From: Moorella glycerini
Lineage (GTDB): Bacteria > Bacillota > DSM-521 > Neomoorellales > Neomoorellaceae
Reading direction: 5' to 3'
Length of the DNA: 64,000 nt
Assembly: GCF_009735625.1 (NCBI RefSeq)
Contig: NZ_CP046244.1
Span: 1,302,001 to 1,366,000, forward strand
The notes under the pieces are model-generated. The model saw only the letters and a program-made list of their open reading frames with translations, ran no database searches and was not told where the DNA came from. Both the position numbers and the translations under genes were made by a program. Shown here one piece after another: positions 50,468 to 58,668 of the stretch (position 1 is the first letter of the stretch; each line of letters starts with the position of its first letter).

Positions 50468-51898
50468 GTGAAGACCCAAGGGCAAGCGCCTCTCTGGGAG
50501 GCGCTTTTAAATTACCGGCGACAGCTACTTAATTCCTGGCATACGCCGGGTCATAAGGATGGAGCCTATACCTGGCCCTCCTGGCGGCAGGTCCTGGGGG
50601 AGGAAACCTTAGGGATGGACCTGACCGAGGTGCCGGGACTGGACAACCTGGCCTGTCCCGGCGGGGTGATCCGGGCGGCCCAGGAGAAGGCTGCTGCCTT
50701 TTACGGGGCGGCGCGGACCTTTTTCCTGGTGAACGGGGCCAGCAGCGGCCTCATGGCCGTTATCCTGGCTACCTGCCGGCCCGGGGATGAAGTTTTATTG
50801 CCCCGTTATGCCCACCGGGCTGTTTTTAATGGTTTGATCTTAAGCGGGGCCAGGCCGGTTTATTTAGAAACAGAATGGTTAACTTCACCAGGTCTCCCCC
50901 TGGGGGTAACCCCGGCAGTTTTAGCCAGGACTTTGCAGGCCCATCCCCGGACCAGGCTCCTGCTCCTGGTCCACCCCACCTACGAGGGCATCGTCCCCTG
51001 GAGCAAGGAACTAATCGCCCTGGCCCATGACCATGGCCTGGCCGTCCTGGTGGATGCTGCCCACGGCGCCCACTTCGGCCTTAACCCGATGCTACCGCCC
51101 TCACCCCTGGCCCTGGGGGGCGACTACGTGGTGCAGAGCACCCACAAGACCATGGGGGCCCTTACCCAGGCGGCCATGCTGCACCTGCGGGAAGCCGGGG
51201 CCGGAGATACGATAGCAGCGGCCTTAAACCTTTTACAGACCACCAGCCCTTCCTATTTACTCCTGGCTTCCCTGGACGTGGCCCGGCTCCTGGCGGAAGA
51301 GCGGGGCCGGCGGGACTGGGGCCGGGCTGTGGCCAGGGCGCTGCGGCTGCGGGAAAAACTGGCAGCAGCCGGCATACCCTGCCTGGCTCCTGCCGATGTG
51401 ACTGGACCTGCGGCCGCCGGCCTGGATGTCACCCGCCTGTTGCTGCCGGCGGCCCCCTTCGGTGCCAGCGGGTCGGAAGTAGCCGCCTTCTTACGACGCG
51501 CCGGTCAGGAAATAGAGCTGGCCGGGCCGGACTATATCCTGTTAATCATCACCCCCGGCGACGGCGCGGCCAAAATAAAATCTCTCCTGGCGGCCCTGCT
51601 GGCCCTGCCGCGGCCGGCCGGGCAGCTGCCACCGGCAGCAAATGATAAAGGGGGAGCAGGTCCCGGCCCCCGGATCGCCCAGCCCCGGCAGGCGCTGACG
51701 CCCCGGGAAGCCTGGCTGGCCCCCCGGCGGGAGATACCCTTAAGGGAGGCAGAAGGCTGGATTGCGGCAGAATTGATCGCCCCCTGTCCCCCCGGCCTGG
51801 CCCTGGTCGTACCGGGAGAGGTCCTGACCGGGGAAGTAATTGCCAGGCTGGTATACTTGCGGGGGCCGGAGGGTAAGGTGCTGGTAGTAGATGGATGA
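50468..51898 (+). CDS. Orn/Lys/Arg decarboxylase-family protein
   Basis: A 476-residue pyridoxal-phosphate protein of the basic amino-acid decarboxylase family. SWHTPGHKDG at the N-terminus, FLVNGASSGLMAVILAT, VDAAHGAHFG and the Lys in VQSTHKTMGALTQ are diagnostic. The Bacillus relative YaaO lies in the same tmk neighbourhood. Either GTG 50468 or TTG 50435 starts it; neither has a good ribosome-binding site. The region near residues 390-410 is Pro/Gly-rich. Its stop overlaps the longest tmk frame. Confidence 0.87.
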   Translation: MKTQGQAPLWEALLNYRRQLLNSWHTPGHKDGAYTWPSWRQVLGEETLGMDLTEVPGLDNLACPGGVIRAAQEKAAAFYGAARTFFLVNGASSGLMAVILATCRPGDEVLLPRYAHRAVFNGLILSGARPVYLETEWLTSPGLPLGVTPAVLARTLQAHPRTRLLLLVHPTYEGIVPWSKELIALAHDHGLAVLVDAAHGAHFGLNPMLPPSPLALGGDYVVQSTHKTMGALTQAAMLHLREAGAGDTIAAALNLLQTTSPSYLLLASLDVARLLAEERGRRDWGRAVARALRLREKLAAAGIPCLAPADVTGPAAAGLDVTRLLLPAAPFGASGSEVAAFLRRAGQEIELAGPDYILLIITPGDGAAKIKSLLAALLALPRPAGQLPPAANDKGGAGPGPRIAQPRQALTPREAWLAPRREIPLREAEGWIAAELIAPCPPGLALVVPGEVLTGEVIARLVYLRGPEGKVLVVDG

Positions 51899-51939
51899 GA
51901 AATGTTTATTCTTTAGGAAAAAGTGCAGGTGATTTTTAC

Positions 51940-52575
51940 GTGCCTGGCGGCCTGTTCATTACCCTGGAGGGGCCGGACGGCTCCGGTAAGACCACCCAGA
52001 TGGAACGCCTGGAATGTTTCTTACGCAGGCGGGGGTTTACCGTTGAATGTACCCGGGAACCCGGCGGGACGCCCCTGGCCGAAGCCATCCGGCAACTGCT
52101 CCTGGAACCGCGCTATGGCCCCATTGATGCCCGGGCCGAAATCCTGCTTTATGCTGCCGCCAGGGCCCAGCATGTAGCCGAACGCATCCGGCCGGCCCTG
52201 GCAGCAGGAAAAGTAGTCCTCTGCGACCGTTTTACGGATTCCAGCATCGCCTACCAGGGCTATGGCCGCAGGCTGGGGGTGGAACTGGTGCGCCAGGTTA
52301 ACAGCCTGGCTACCAGTGGCCTCCTACCGGATCTTACCCTCTTAATCGACGTGCCGGTAGAGTTAGGCCTGGCACGGCGCCGGGGGAAAAGCGCCGCCGA
52401 TCGCCTGGAGCGGGAGGACCTCGCCTTTCACCGGCGGGTACGCCAGGGTTACCTGGAATTGAGCCGCCTGGAGTCGCAGCGAGTCCACCTCATTGATGGT
52501 ACCGGGTCCCCGGATGCCGTGTGGTCGCAGATTGAAAAGGTAGTAGAACCTTTGCTGGAGTTGAGGAAAAGCTAA
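51940..52575 (+). CDS. tmk: Thymidylate kinase
   Basis: A 211-residue dTMP kinase. P-loop LEGPDGSGKTTQMERL, the DR motif CDRFTDSSIAYQGYGR and the lid region RRRGKSAADRLERED are present. GTG 51940 is chosen because AGGTGA lies eight bases before it and the protein then starts as family members do; ATG 51895 would add 15 foreign residues. It makes dTDP for DNA synthesis. holB follows directly. Confidence 0.95.
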   Translation: MPGGLFITLEGPDGSGKTTQMERLECFLRRRGFTVECTREPGGTPLAEAIRQLLLEPRYGPIDARAEILLYAAARAQHVAERIRPALAAGKVVLCDRFTDSSIAYQGYGRRLGVELVRQVNSLATSGLLPDLTLLIDVPVELGLARRRGKSAADRLEREDLAFHRRVRQGYLELSRLESQRVHLIDGTGSPDAVWSQIEKVVEPLLELRKS

Positions 52576-53448
52576 ATGGCAGCAGGAGAGCAGTTACCCA
52601 CCGCGAAGCCCCCAATTGCCATGACTGCCCGCCACCAGCTGCGGCAGGCCCTGCAAAGGGGGAAACTCGCCCATGCCTACCTCCTGGCAGGTGGCAGTGA
52701 GGCCGCGAGGTTGGAACTGGCTAGGTACCTGGCTGCGGCCCTGAACTGCCAGGAGCCCCGGGAGGGGGAGCCCTGCGGCCGCTGTCGTTCCTGCCAGCAG
52801 ATGGCTGGCGGCAACCACCCGGACTTTTATCTCTGCAAGCCCCAGGGCGTCACTCTAAAAATTGACCAGATCCGGGAACTGGAAAGGCAGTTGACCTTCC
52901 GGGCCTTCCAGGGAGGGGCCAGGGTGGCCGTCCTGGCCGGGGCCGATACCATGACCGAAGCAGCAGCCAACTGCCTGCTAAAGACCCTGGAAGAGCCCCC
53001 GGAAGGAGCCTATCTTATTTTACTGGCTGCCCAGCCGGACTTATTGCTGCCGACCATCCGTTCCCGCTGCCAGGAACTGCACCTGGGCGGGGAAGGCGGG
53101 GTGTCACCTGCCGGAGCTACCTACTGGAACCGCCTGGCAGGGGCCGGTTTAGTAGCTATGCTACAGGAAATCCTGCCCGAGCTGGAAAAGGAGGAGGATC
53201 TCCCGGCCGTTCTCCAGGCCATGGCCCTGGCCTGCCGGGACCAGCTGGTCTGGCAGTTAACAGGAACGGCAACACTATTACTGCAGCCAGGGTACCTTTT
53301 ACCGGTACCCCTGTCACCGGCGCAAGCCTGGCGCTGTTTCTGGCTTATCCAGGCTGCCCGGGCGGCCATTGAACGCAATGCCAACCGCCACCTGGCCCTG
53401 GAGGTCTTGATGTTTAACCTGCACCGGGAACTGGATAAACAGTATTAA
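52576..53448 (+). CDS. holB: DNA polymerase III delta prime subunit
   Basis: A 290-residue clamp-loader subunit. LRQALQRGKLAHAYLLAGG, a zinc module with CGRCRSCQQMAGGNHPDFY, VLAGADTMTEAAANCLLKTLE and PTIRSRCQELHL (SRC motif) are all seen. As in other delta-prime proteins the P-loop is degenerate. The tmk-holB-ricT-yabA order is common in Firmicutes. Confidence 0.93.
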   Translation: MAAGEQLPTAKPPIAMTARHQLRQALQRGKLAHAYLLAGGSEAARLELARYLAAALNCQEPREGEPCGRCRSCQQMAGGNHPDFYLCKPQGVTLKIDQIRELERQLTFRAFQGGARVAVLAGADTMTEAAANCLLKTLEEPPEGAYLILLAAQPDLLLPTIRSRCQELHLGGEGGVSPAGATYWNRLAGAGLVAMLQEILPELEKEEDLPAVLQAMALACRDQLVWQLTGTATLLLQPGYLLPVPLSPAQAWRCFWLIQAARAAIERNANRHLALEVLMFNLHRELDKQY

Positions 53449-53497
53449 TCCTTGGCTGGTGCTGCGTCAGCGGCATCTAAATTTACGGAGGTGAGGA

Positions 53498-54310
53498 ATT
53501 ATAGTTACTGTCATTGGCGTCAGGTTTAAAAAAGCGGGCAAGATTTATTACTTTGACCCGGGCGAACTGGAATTGAACCGCGGCGACCATGTTATTGTTG
53601 AGACGGCCAGGGGACTGGAGTACGGCGAGGTGGTCATCCCGCCCCGCCAGGTTGATGAAGGCCAGGTAGTGCAGCCTTTGCGGCCGGTTATCCGCCGGGC
53701 AACGGCGGCCGATACCGAACAGGCAAATATCAACCGCCAGAAGGAAAAGGAAGCATTTACCATTTGCCAGCAAAAAATTGCCGAGCACAGCCTGCCTATG
53801 AAATTAATTGACGTCGAATTTACCTTTGACGTCAGCAAAATCATTTTCTATTTTACGGCCGAAGGCCGGGTCGACTTTCGCGAACTGGTCAAAGACCTGG
53901 CGGCCGTTTTCCGCACCCGCATAGAATTACGCCAGATTGGTGTCCGGGATGAAGCCAAGATGCTGGGCGGGCTGGGTTGCTGCGGCCGGCCGGTTTGCTG
54001 TGCCACTTTTCTGGGTGAGTTTGACCCGGTTTCCATACGCATGGCCAAAGAACAAAACCTGTCTTTAAATCCTACCAAGATTTCGGGCCTGTGCGGCCGG
54101 CTCATGTGCTGCCTGCGCTACGAAAATGACGTTTATGAGGAGGCGCGACGCCACTTTCCTCCCTGTGGTGCCATGGTCCAGACACCGGCAGGTCCAGGCC
54201 GGGTAACAGGGCACAATATCCTTAAGGAAACCGTCATGGTCGAAATACCCGAGGATGGCACTATGGAATTTCCCCTGAAAAATATCAGGAGAGAAGATCA
54301 TGAGCAGTAA
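53498..54310 (+). CDS. ricT: PSP1-domain protein RicT (YaaT), probably with ATT or ATA start
   Basis: A protein of about 270 residues. It opens with VTVIGVRFKKAGKIYYFDPG, as RicT proteins do, but no ATG, GTG or TTG precedes this. The frame is closed by TGA at 53492, inside a GGAGGTGAGG ribosome-binding site (53487-53496). ATT 53498 and ATA 53501 are at proper distance. The first standard start, TTG 53573 (MNRGDHV), would lose 25 conserved residues. The Fe-S region GCCGRPVCCATFLGEFD and GLCGRLMCCLRYE is intact. RicT works with RicA and RicF in RNase Y control and sporulation. Confidence 0.88.
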   Translation: MIVTVIGVRFKKAGKIYYFDPGELELNRGDHVIVETARGLEYGEVVIPPRQVDEGQVVQPLRPVIRRATAADTEQANINRQKEKEAFTICQQKIAEHSLPMKLIDVEFTFDVSKIIFYFTAEGRVDFRELVKDLAAVFRTRIELRQIGVRDEAKMLGGLGCCGRPVCCATFLGEFDPVSIRMAKEQNLSLNPTKISGLCGRLMCCLRYENDVYEEARRHFPPCGAMVQTPAGPGRVTGHNILKETVMVEIPEDGTMEFPLKNIRREDHEQ

Positions 54311-54617
54311 TTTTGTGGATTCTCAAGGCAGTACCCTGGTCGTAGCCCTGGCTGAACTGGAAGGACACCTGAGTGAGGTTTTAAAGGAAGTGCGGCGCCT
54401 CCGGGCTTTAGCGCGGGCCCTGGAGGAAGAAAACCAGCGCCTCAGGACCATCATGTTCGCGGCCCAGGCCGGGGAAGGTGGTTACCAGCAGCTTTTACGC
54501 TTTTATGAGGAGGGTTTTCATGTATGCCCGCCCCATTTTGCCCGGGTGCGGGACGGTGATGGCTGCCTTTTTTGCCAGAGTTTCTTAGAGAAGAAGGGGT
54601 TACAGTCCCATGGCTAG
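54300..54617 (+). CDS. yabA: Replication initiation control protein YabA
   Basis: A 105-residue protein. The N-terminal half is a coiled coil (LSEVLKEVRRLRALARALEE), and the C-terminus has the zinc motif HVCPPHFARVRDGDGCLFC. In Bacillus YabA tetramers bind DnaA and DnaN and restrain initiation. It overlaps ricT by 11 bases and rsmI by 8 bases. Confidence 0.9.
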   Translation: MSSNFVDSQGSTLVVALAELEGHLSEVLKEVRRLRALARALEEENQRLRTIMFAAQAGEGGYQQLLRFYEEGFHVCPPHFARVRDGDGCLFCQSFLEKKGLQSHG

Positions 54618-55467
54618 CCTTTACCTGGTAGCCACGCCCATCGGTAACCTGGAGGACATTACCCTGCGGGCCTTAAGGATCCTGCAGGAGGTCGATTTAA
54701 TCGCTGCCGAGGATACCCGGCGTACCAGGGAACTCCTGGCCCATTATGACCTGCACACACCCCTGACCAGTTACCACCGCCACAACCAGGCCAGCAAAAC
54801 CCCTTATTTATTAAAGCTTCTCCAGGAAGGCAGGGATATCGCCCTTGTTTCCGATGCCGGCCTGCCGGGCATCAGCGACCCGGGGGAAGAGCTGGTGCGG
54901 CAGGCGGTAGCTGCCGGCATCACGGTAGTTCCCATTCCCGGCGCCAACGCCGCCCTCGCTGCCCTGGTGGCGTCCGGCTTACCGGCTGGCCGTTTCGTCT
55001 TTGAGGGTTTTTTGCCCCGGGCCGGCAAAGAACGCCGGAAGAGGATGGCGGCCCTGGCGGCAGAAGAACGAACCCTGATCTTCTACGAGGCTCCCCACCG
55101 CCTGGTGGCTACCCTGTCTGACTTGCTGGCCACCCTGGGAGAACGGCGGCTTGCCGTCGGCCGGGAGCTGACCAAAAAATTTGAGACCATCTGGCGAGGA
55201 ACGCTGCCGGAGGCGGTAGAGCATTTCCGGGCCAACCCGCCCCGGGGAGAGATCACCCTGGTAGTGGCCGGGGCCGGGCCGGCACCCCTGCCGGCTTATG
55301 ACCCGGCCCGGGTAGCAGCAGAGGTGGCGGAGCTGGAGGCGGCCGGCCTCGACCGTAAAGAGGCTATGGCCAGGGTAGCCCGGCGTTACGGCCAGCCCCG
55401 GCGGGAGATTTACCGTGCCTGCTTGCAGGCCCTCAAAAAAGGTGGCGAGGCCTCCCTGTCAAAATAA
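54610..55467 (+). CDS. rsmI: 16S rRNA 2'-O-ribose C1402 methyltransferase RsmI
   Basis: A 285-residue SAM-dependent enzyme of the tetrapyrrole-methylase fold. LVATPIGNLEDITLRALRIL, AAEDTRRTRELLAHY, ALVSDAGLPGISDPGEEL and PIPGANAALAALVASGL are the family signatures. It methylates the ribose of C1402 in 16S rRNA. It ends the tmk-to-rsmI run and is closed by a two-way terminator. Confidence 0.95.
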   Translation: MASLYLVATPIGNLEDITLRALRILQEVDLIAAEDTRRTRELLAHYDLHTPLTSYHRHNQASKTPYLLKLLQEGRDIALVSDAGLPGISDPGEELVRQAVAAGITVVPIPGANAALAALVASGLPAGRFVFEGFLPRAGKERRKRMAALAAEERTLIFYEAPHRLVATLSDLLATLGERRLAVGRELTKKFETIWRGTLPEAVEHFRANPPRGEITLVVAGAGPAPLPAYDPARVAAEVAELEAAGLDRKEAMARVARRYGQPRREIYRACLQALKKGGEASLSK

Positions 55468-55494
55468 AAAGGCGCCCCGAGGCGCCCCTTTTAC
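55465..55494 (+). terminator. Shared terminator of rsmI and abrB
   Basis: GGCGCC (55471-55476), loop CCGA, GGCGCC (55481-55486), with A on the left and CCTTTT on the right. It serves the plus-strand rsmI and, read on the other strand, the convergent abrB. Confidence 0.75.
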
Positions 55495-55499
55495 CTGAC

Positions 55500-55757
55500 T
55501 TAGACAGCCTTGGCCTGCTGGGTCATGGCTTCCAGGCATGCCCGGCAGACGTTTTTGCCATGGAAATTGACGATATCTTCCGCATTGCCGCAGAAAACAC
55601 AGCCGGGCTCATATTTTTTCAGGATAATTTTCTCGTGGTCGACGTAAATCTCCAGGGCGTCTTTTTCATCGATGCCCAGGGTACGCCGCAGCTCAATGGG
55701 AATGACTACCCGGCCGAGCTCGTCCACTTTACGTACCACACCCGTAGATTTAATCAT
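55500..55757 (-). CDS. abrB: Transition-state regulator AbrB with zinc-ribbon-like tail
   Basis: An 85-residue regulator. The DNA-binding half (MIKSTGVVRKVDELGRVVIP through IYVDHEKIILKKY) is nearly identical to Bacillus AbrB. The C-terminal half differs: CVFCGNAEDIVNFHGKNVCR plus ACLEAM gives C-x2-C-x14-C-x2-C, a likely zinc-binding multimerisation domain. On the minus strand TTGACT (55830-55825), 17 bases and TACCAT (55807-55802) form its promoter, and TTCAACATGTTTCGA just downstream is a possible self-binding site. It represses stationary-phase genes. Confidence 0.92.
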   Translation of the reverse strand: MIKSTGVVRKVDELGRVVIPIELRRTLGIDEKDALEIYVDHEKIILKKYEPGCVFCGNAEDIVNFHGKNVCRACLEAMTQQAKAV

Positions 55758-55879
55758 GGCTCTCCCCTCCCTATTTCAACATGTTTCGACAACCTGTCTA
55801 TATGGTACCAGTGTTTCCAGTAAAAGTCAACCATATTTTGGACAAAAAATTAGCCTTCTCGCGCCATTATAGCCAAAAC

Positions 55880-55909
55880 TTGACAACTTGCTCTTTTTTT
55901 TAATATAAT
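55880..55909 (+). promoter_or_regulatory. Promoter of metG-tatD
   Basis: TTGACA at 55880-55885, an 18-base T-rich spacer and TATAAT at 55904-55909, 33 bases before metG. Confidence 0.85.
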
Positions 55910-55941
55910 ACTCCTGAATTTGCCGAAAGGGGACGACCAGG

Positions 55942-57897
55942 ATGGGGGACAAGGTTTTTTACGTTACCACCCCTATTTATTATCCCAGCGATAAACTGCA
56001 TATTGGTCATGCCCTGACGACCACCATGGCCGATACCCTGGCCCGCTACAAGCGCCTGCGGGGTTATGACGTTTATTTTCTCACCGGTTCCGACGAGCAC
56101 GGCCAGAAAATCCAGCGCAAGGCCCGGGAAGCGGATCTACCGCCCCAAAAGTATGTCGACCGGATTGTGGCCACTTTCCAGGAACTCTGGCGCCGTCTTA
56201 ATATTTCTTATAACGACTTTATTCGCACCACCGAACCGCGCCATACGCGGGTCGTCCAGCATCTACTGCAGAAAATTTACGACCAGGGGGATATCTATAA
56301 GTCCACCTACGAGGGCTGGTACTGTACCCCCTGTGAAACCTTCTGGACGGAACGGCAGCTCAAGGACGGCAACTGCCCCGACTGCGGCCGGCCGGTGGAA
56401 CTGGTCAAAGAAGAAAGTTATTTCTTCCGGATGAGTAAATATGCCGATAGATTGCTGCAATATATAAAAGAACACCCTGACTTTATCCTGCCCCTTTCCC
56501 GGCGCAATGAGATGATCAGCTTTATCGAGGGTGGCCTGGAGGACCTGTGTATTTCCCGGACCACCTTTGACTGGGGTATACCGGTGCCCATGGATCCCAG
56601 GCACGTTACCTATGTCTGGTTTGATGCCCTCACCAACTACATCTCCGCCCTGGGTTACGGTACCGAAGATGATCACCTCTTTCGTAAATACTGGCCGGCC
56701 GCCGTGCACCTGGTGGGTAAAGATATCGTCCGCTTCCATACCATTATCTGGCCCATTATCCTCATGGCCGCCGGCATTGACCCGCCGCGCCAGGTCTTTG
56801 GCCACGGCTGGCTCCTGGTGGACGGCGGCAAGATGTCCAAATCCAAGGGCAATGTTGTCGATCCCATGGTGCTCATCGACCGCTACGGCGCCGACGCCAT
56901 CCGTTATTTCCTCCTGCGGGAAATGCCCTACGGCGCCGATGGTTACTACAGTGAAGAGGCTTTAATTACCCGCCTCAATACCGACCTGGCCAACGACTTT
57001 GGTAACCTCCTCAGCCGGACGACGGCCATGATTGAAAAATTTAACGGCGGGGTAATTGCGGCGCCCTCAGCCCCGGAGCCCCTGGATGAGGAGTTAAAGG
57101 CCATAGCCAGGGCTGTGCCGGATGAGGTGGACGCGGCCCTGAACAATTTTGAATTCGCGCGGGCCCTCACGGCCATCTGGCGCCTGGTTAACCGGGCCAA
57201 TAAATACATCGAGGAGACGGCTCCCTGGGCCCTGGCCAAAGACCCCTTAAAGAAACCGCGCCTGCAGACGGTCCTTTACAACCTGGCCGAGGCCATGCGC
57301 CAGGCTACCATCATGGTGGGGCCTTTTATGCCCGGCGTACCGGCCCGGGTGTGGGAGCAGCTGGGCCTTGAAGGTGTGCCCGCGGCCCTCACCTGGGAGA
57401 GCCTGGCCACCTGGGGGGGCATCCCTGCCGGTACCCGGGTGAGAAGGGGCCCGGCCCTCTTCCCCCGCATTGAACTTAACGAACAGGAAGGAGAAGGACC
57501 GGTGGCAGGACAGGAGACTCCGGCGGCAGCAGCGCCTGCAGTTAAAGAAGAAACGGCTGCTAAACCCGGGGAAGAAGAGATAACCATCGAGGAATTCGCT
57601 CGCATTAAACTAAGGGTGGCTGAAGTCCTGGCGGCGGAGAAGGTGGCCAACGCCGATAAGCTCCTGAAGCTGGAAGTTAAAGTTGGTGACGAGCGGCGGA
57701 CTATCGTGGCCGGCATCGCCCGCTACTACCGGCCGGAAGAACTGGTGGGCAAGAAGGTGGTTATTGTGGCTAATTTGAAGCCGGCCAAACTCAGGGGTAT
57801 TGTCTCCCAGGGGATGGTGCTGGCGGCCGTCGCTGACGATACCTTAAGCCTGGTAACACCGGAGCGGGCTATTCAGGACGGCGCCCAGGTGCGATAA
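55942..57897 (+). CDS. metG: Methionyl-tRNA synthetase with C-terminal tRNA-binding domain
   Basis: A 651-residue class I synthetase. TPIYYPSDKLHIGHALTT (HIGH motif) begins it; a zinc knuckle CTPCETFWTERQLKDGNCPD plus CG lies near residues 127-148; KMSKSKGN is the second active-site motif. After an Ala/Glu-rich linker, residues about 545-651 form an EMAP/Trbp111 domain (ARIKLRVAEVLAAEKVANAD, LKPAKLRGIVSQGM). It is followed without gap by tatD. Confidence 0.96.
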   Translation: MGDKVFYVTTPIYYPSDKLHIGHALTTTMADTLARYKRLRGYDVYFLTGSDEHGQKIQRKAREADLPPQKYVDRIVATFQELWRRLNISYNDFIRTTEPRHTRVVQHLLQKIYDQGDIYKSTYEGWYCTPCETFWTERQLKDGNCPDCGRPVELVKEESYFFRMSKYADRLLQYIKEHPDFILPLSRRNEMISFIEGGLEDLCISRTTFDWGIPVPMDPRHVTYVWFDALTNYISALGYGTEDDHLFRKYWPAAVHLVGKDIVRFHTIIWPIILMAAGIDPPRQVFGHGWLLVDGGKMSKSKGNVVDPMVLIDRYGADAIRYFLLREMPYGADGYYSEEALITRLNTDLANDFGNLLSRTTAMIEKFNGGVIAAPSAPEPLDEELKAIARAVPDEVDAALNNFEFARALTAIWRLVNRANKYIEETAPWALAKDPLKKPRLQTVLYNLAEAMRQATIMVGPFMPGVPARVWEQLGLEGVPAALTWESLATWGGIPAGTRVRRGPALFPRIELNEQEGEGPVAGQETPAAAAPAVKEETAAKPGEEEITIEEFARIKLRVAEVLAAEKVANADKLLKLEVKVGDERRTIVAGIARYYRPEELVGKKVVIVANLKPAKLRGIVSQGMVLAAVADDTLSLVTPERAIQDGAQVR

Positions 57898-58668
57898 ATG
57901 CCGGGACTCATTGACTCCCACGCCCACCTCAACGATCCGGCCTTTGCCGCCGACCTGGCCGGTGTCCTGGGCCGCCTGCAAGAGGCCGGCGTTGTAGCCG
58001 TAATCAACGTGGGTTATGATGTGCCATCTTCCCGGCGGGCGGTAGAGCAGGCCCACCGCTGGCAATTTATCTATGCCGCCGTGGCCATCCATCCCCACGA
58101 CGCCATGACCTTTGACTCCGAGGCAGAGGCTGCTATCCGCGGCCTGGCCGGGGATAGCCGGGTGGTGGCCATTGGCGAAACGGGGCTTGATTACTACCGC
58201 AACCTTTCGCCCCGGCAGCGCCAGCAGGAGGTCTTTCGCTGGCACCTGGAGCTGGCCCGATCTTTACGCCTGCCGGTAATTGTCCATGACCGTGACGCCC
58301 ATGAGGACACCCTGCAGATTTTAAAAAAGGCCGCGCCGCTGCCGGCCGGGGGTGTCCTCCACTGTTTCTCCGGCAGCTGGGAAATGGCCCGGGAGTGCCT
58401 GGGGCTGGGCTTTTATATTTCCTTTGCCGGCCCGGTGAGCTTTAAAAATGCCCACAAGCTCCGGGCCGTAGCGGCGCGGGTGCCCCTGGAGCGGCTGCTG
58501 ATTGAAACCGACTGCCCGTATCTCACCCCGGAACCCCACCGGGGCCGGCGTAACGAGCCGGCCTATGTCGGCCTGGTGGCCGACGCCATAGCCGCGGCCC
58601 GGGGCCTGGCACCGGAAGCCGTCAGCGAAGCCACCGCGGCCAACGCCCGGCGCCTGTTTGGGATTTGA
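57898..58668 (+). CDS. tatD: TatD-family metal-dependent DNase
   Basis: A 256-residue TIM-barrel nuclease. LIDSHAHLNDPAFAADL (first metal His pair), AIGETGLDYYRNLSPRQRQQ, PVIVHDRDAHEDTL, VLHCFSGSWEMA and LIETDCPYLTPEPHRGRRN carry the metal ligands. It starts right after the metG stop. Its stop TGA abuts the stop of the convergent ATPase gene, forming TGATCA. Confidence 0.94.
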   Translation: MPGLIDSHAHLNDPAFAADLAGVLGRLQEAGVVAVINVGYDVPSSRRAVEQAHRWQFIYAAVAIHPHDAMTFDSEAEAAIRGLAGDSRVVAIGETGLDYYRNLSPRQRQQEVFRWHLELARSLRLPVIVHDRDAHEDTLQILKKAAPLPAGGVLHCFSGSWEMARECLGLGFYISFAGPVSFKNAHKLRAVAARVPLERLLIETDCPYLTPEPHRGRRNEPAYVGLVADAIAAARGLAPEAVSEATAANARRLFGI

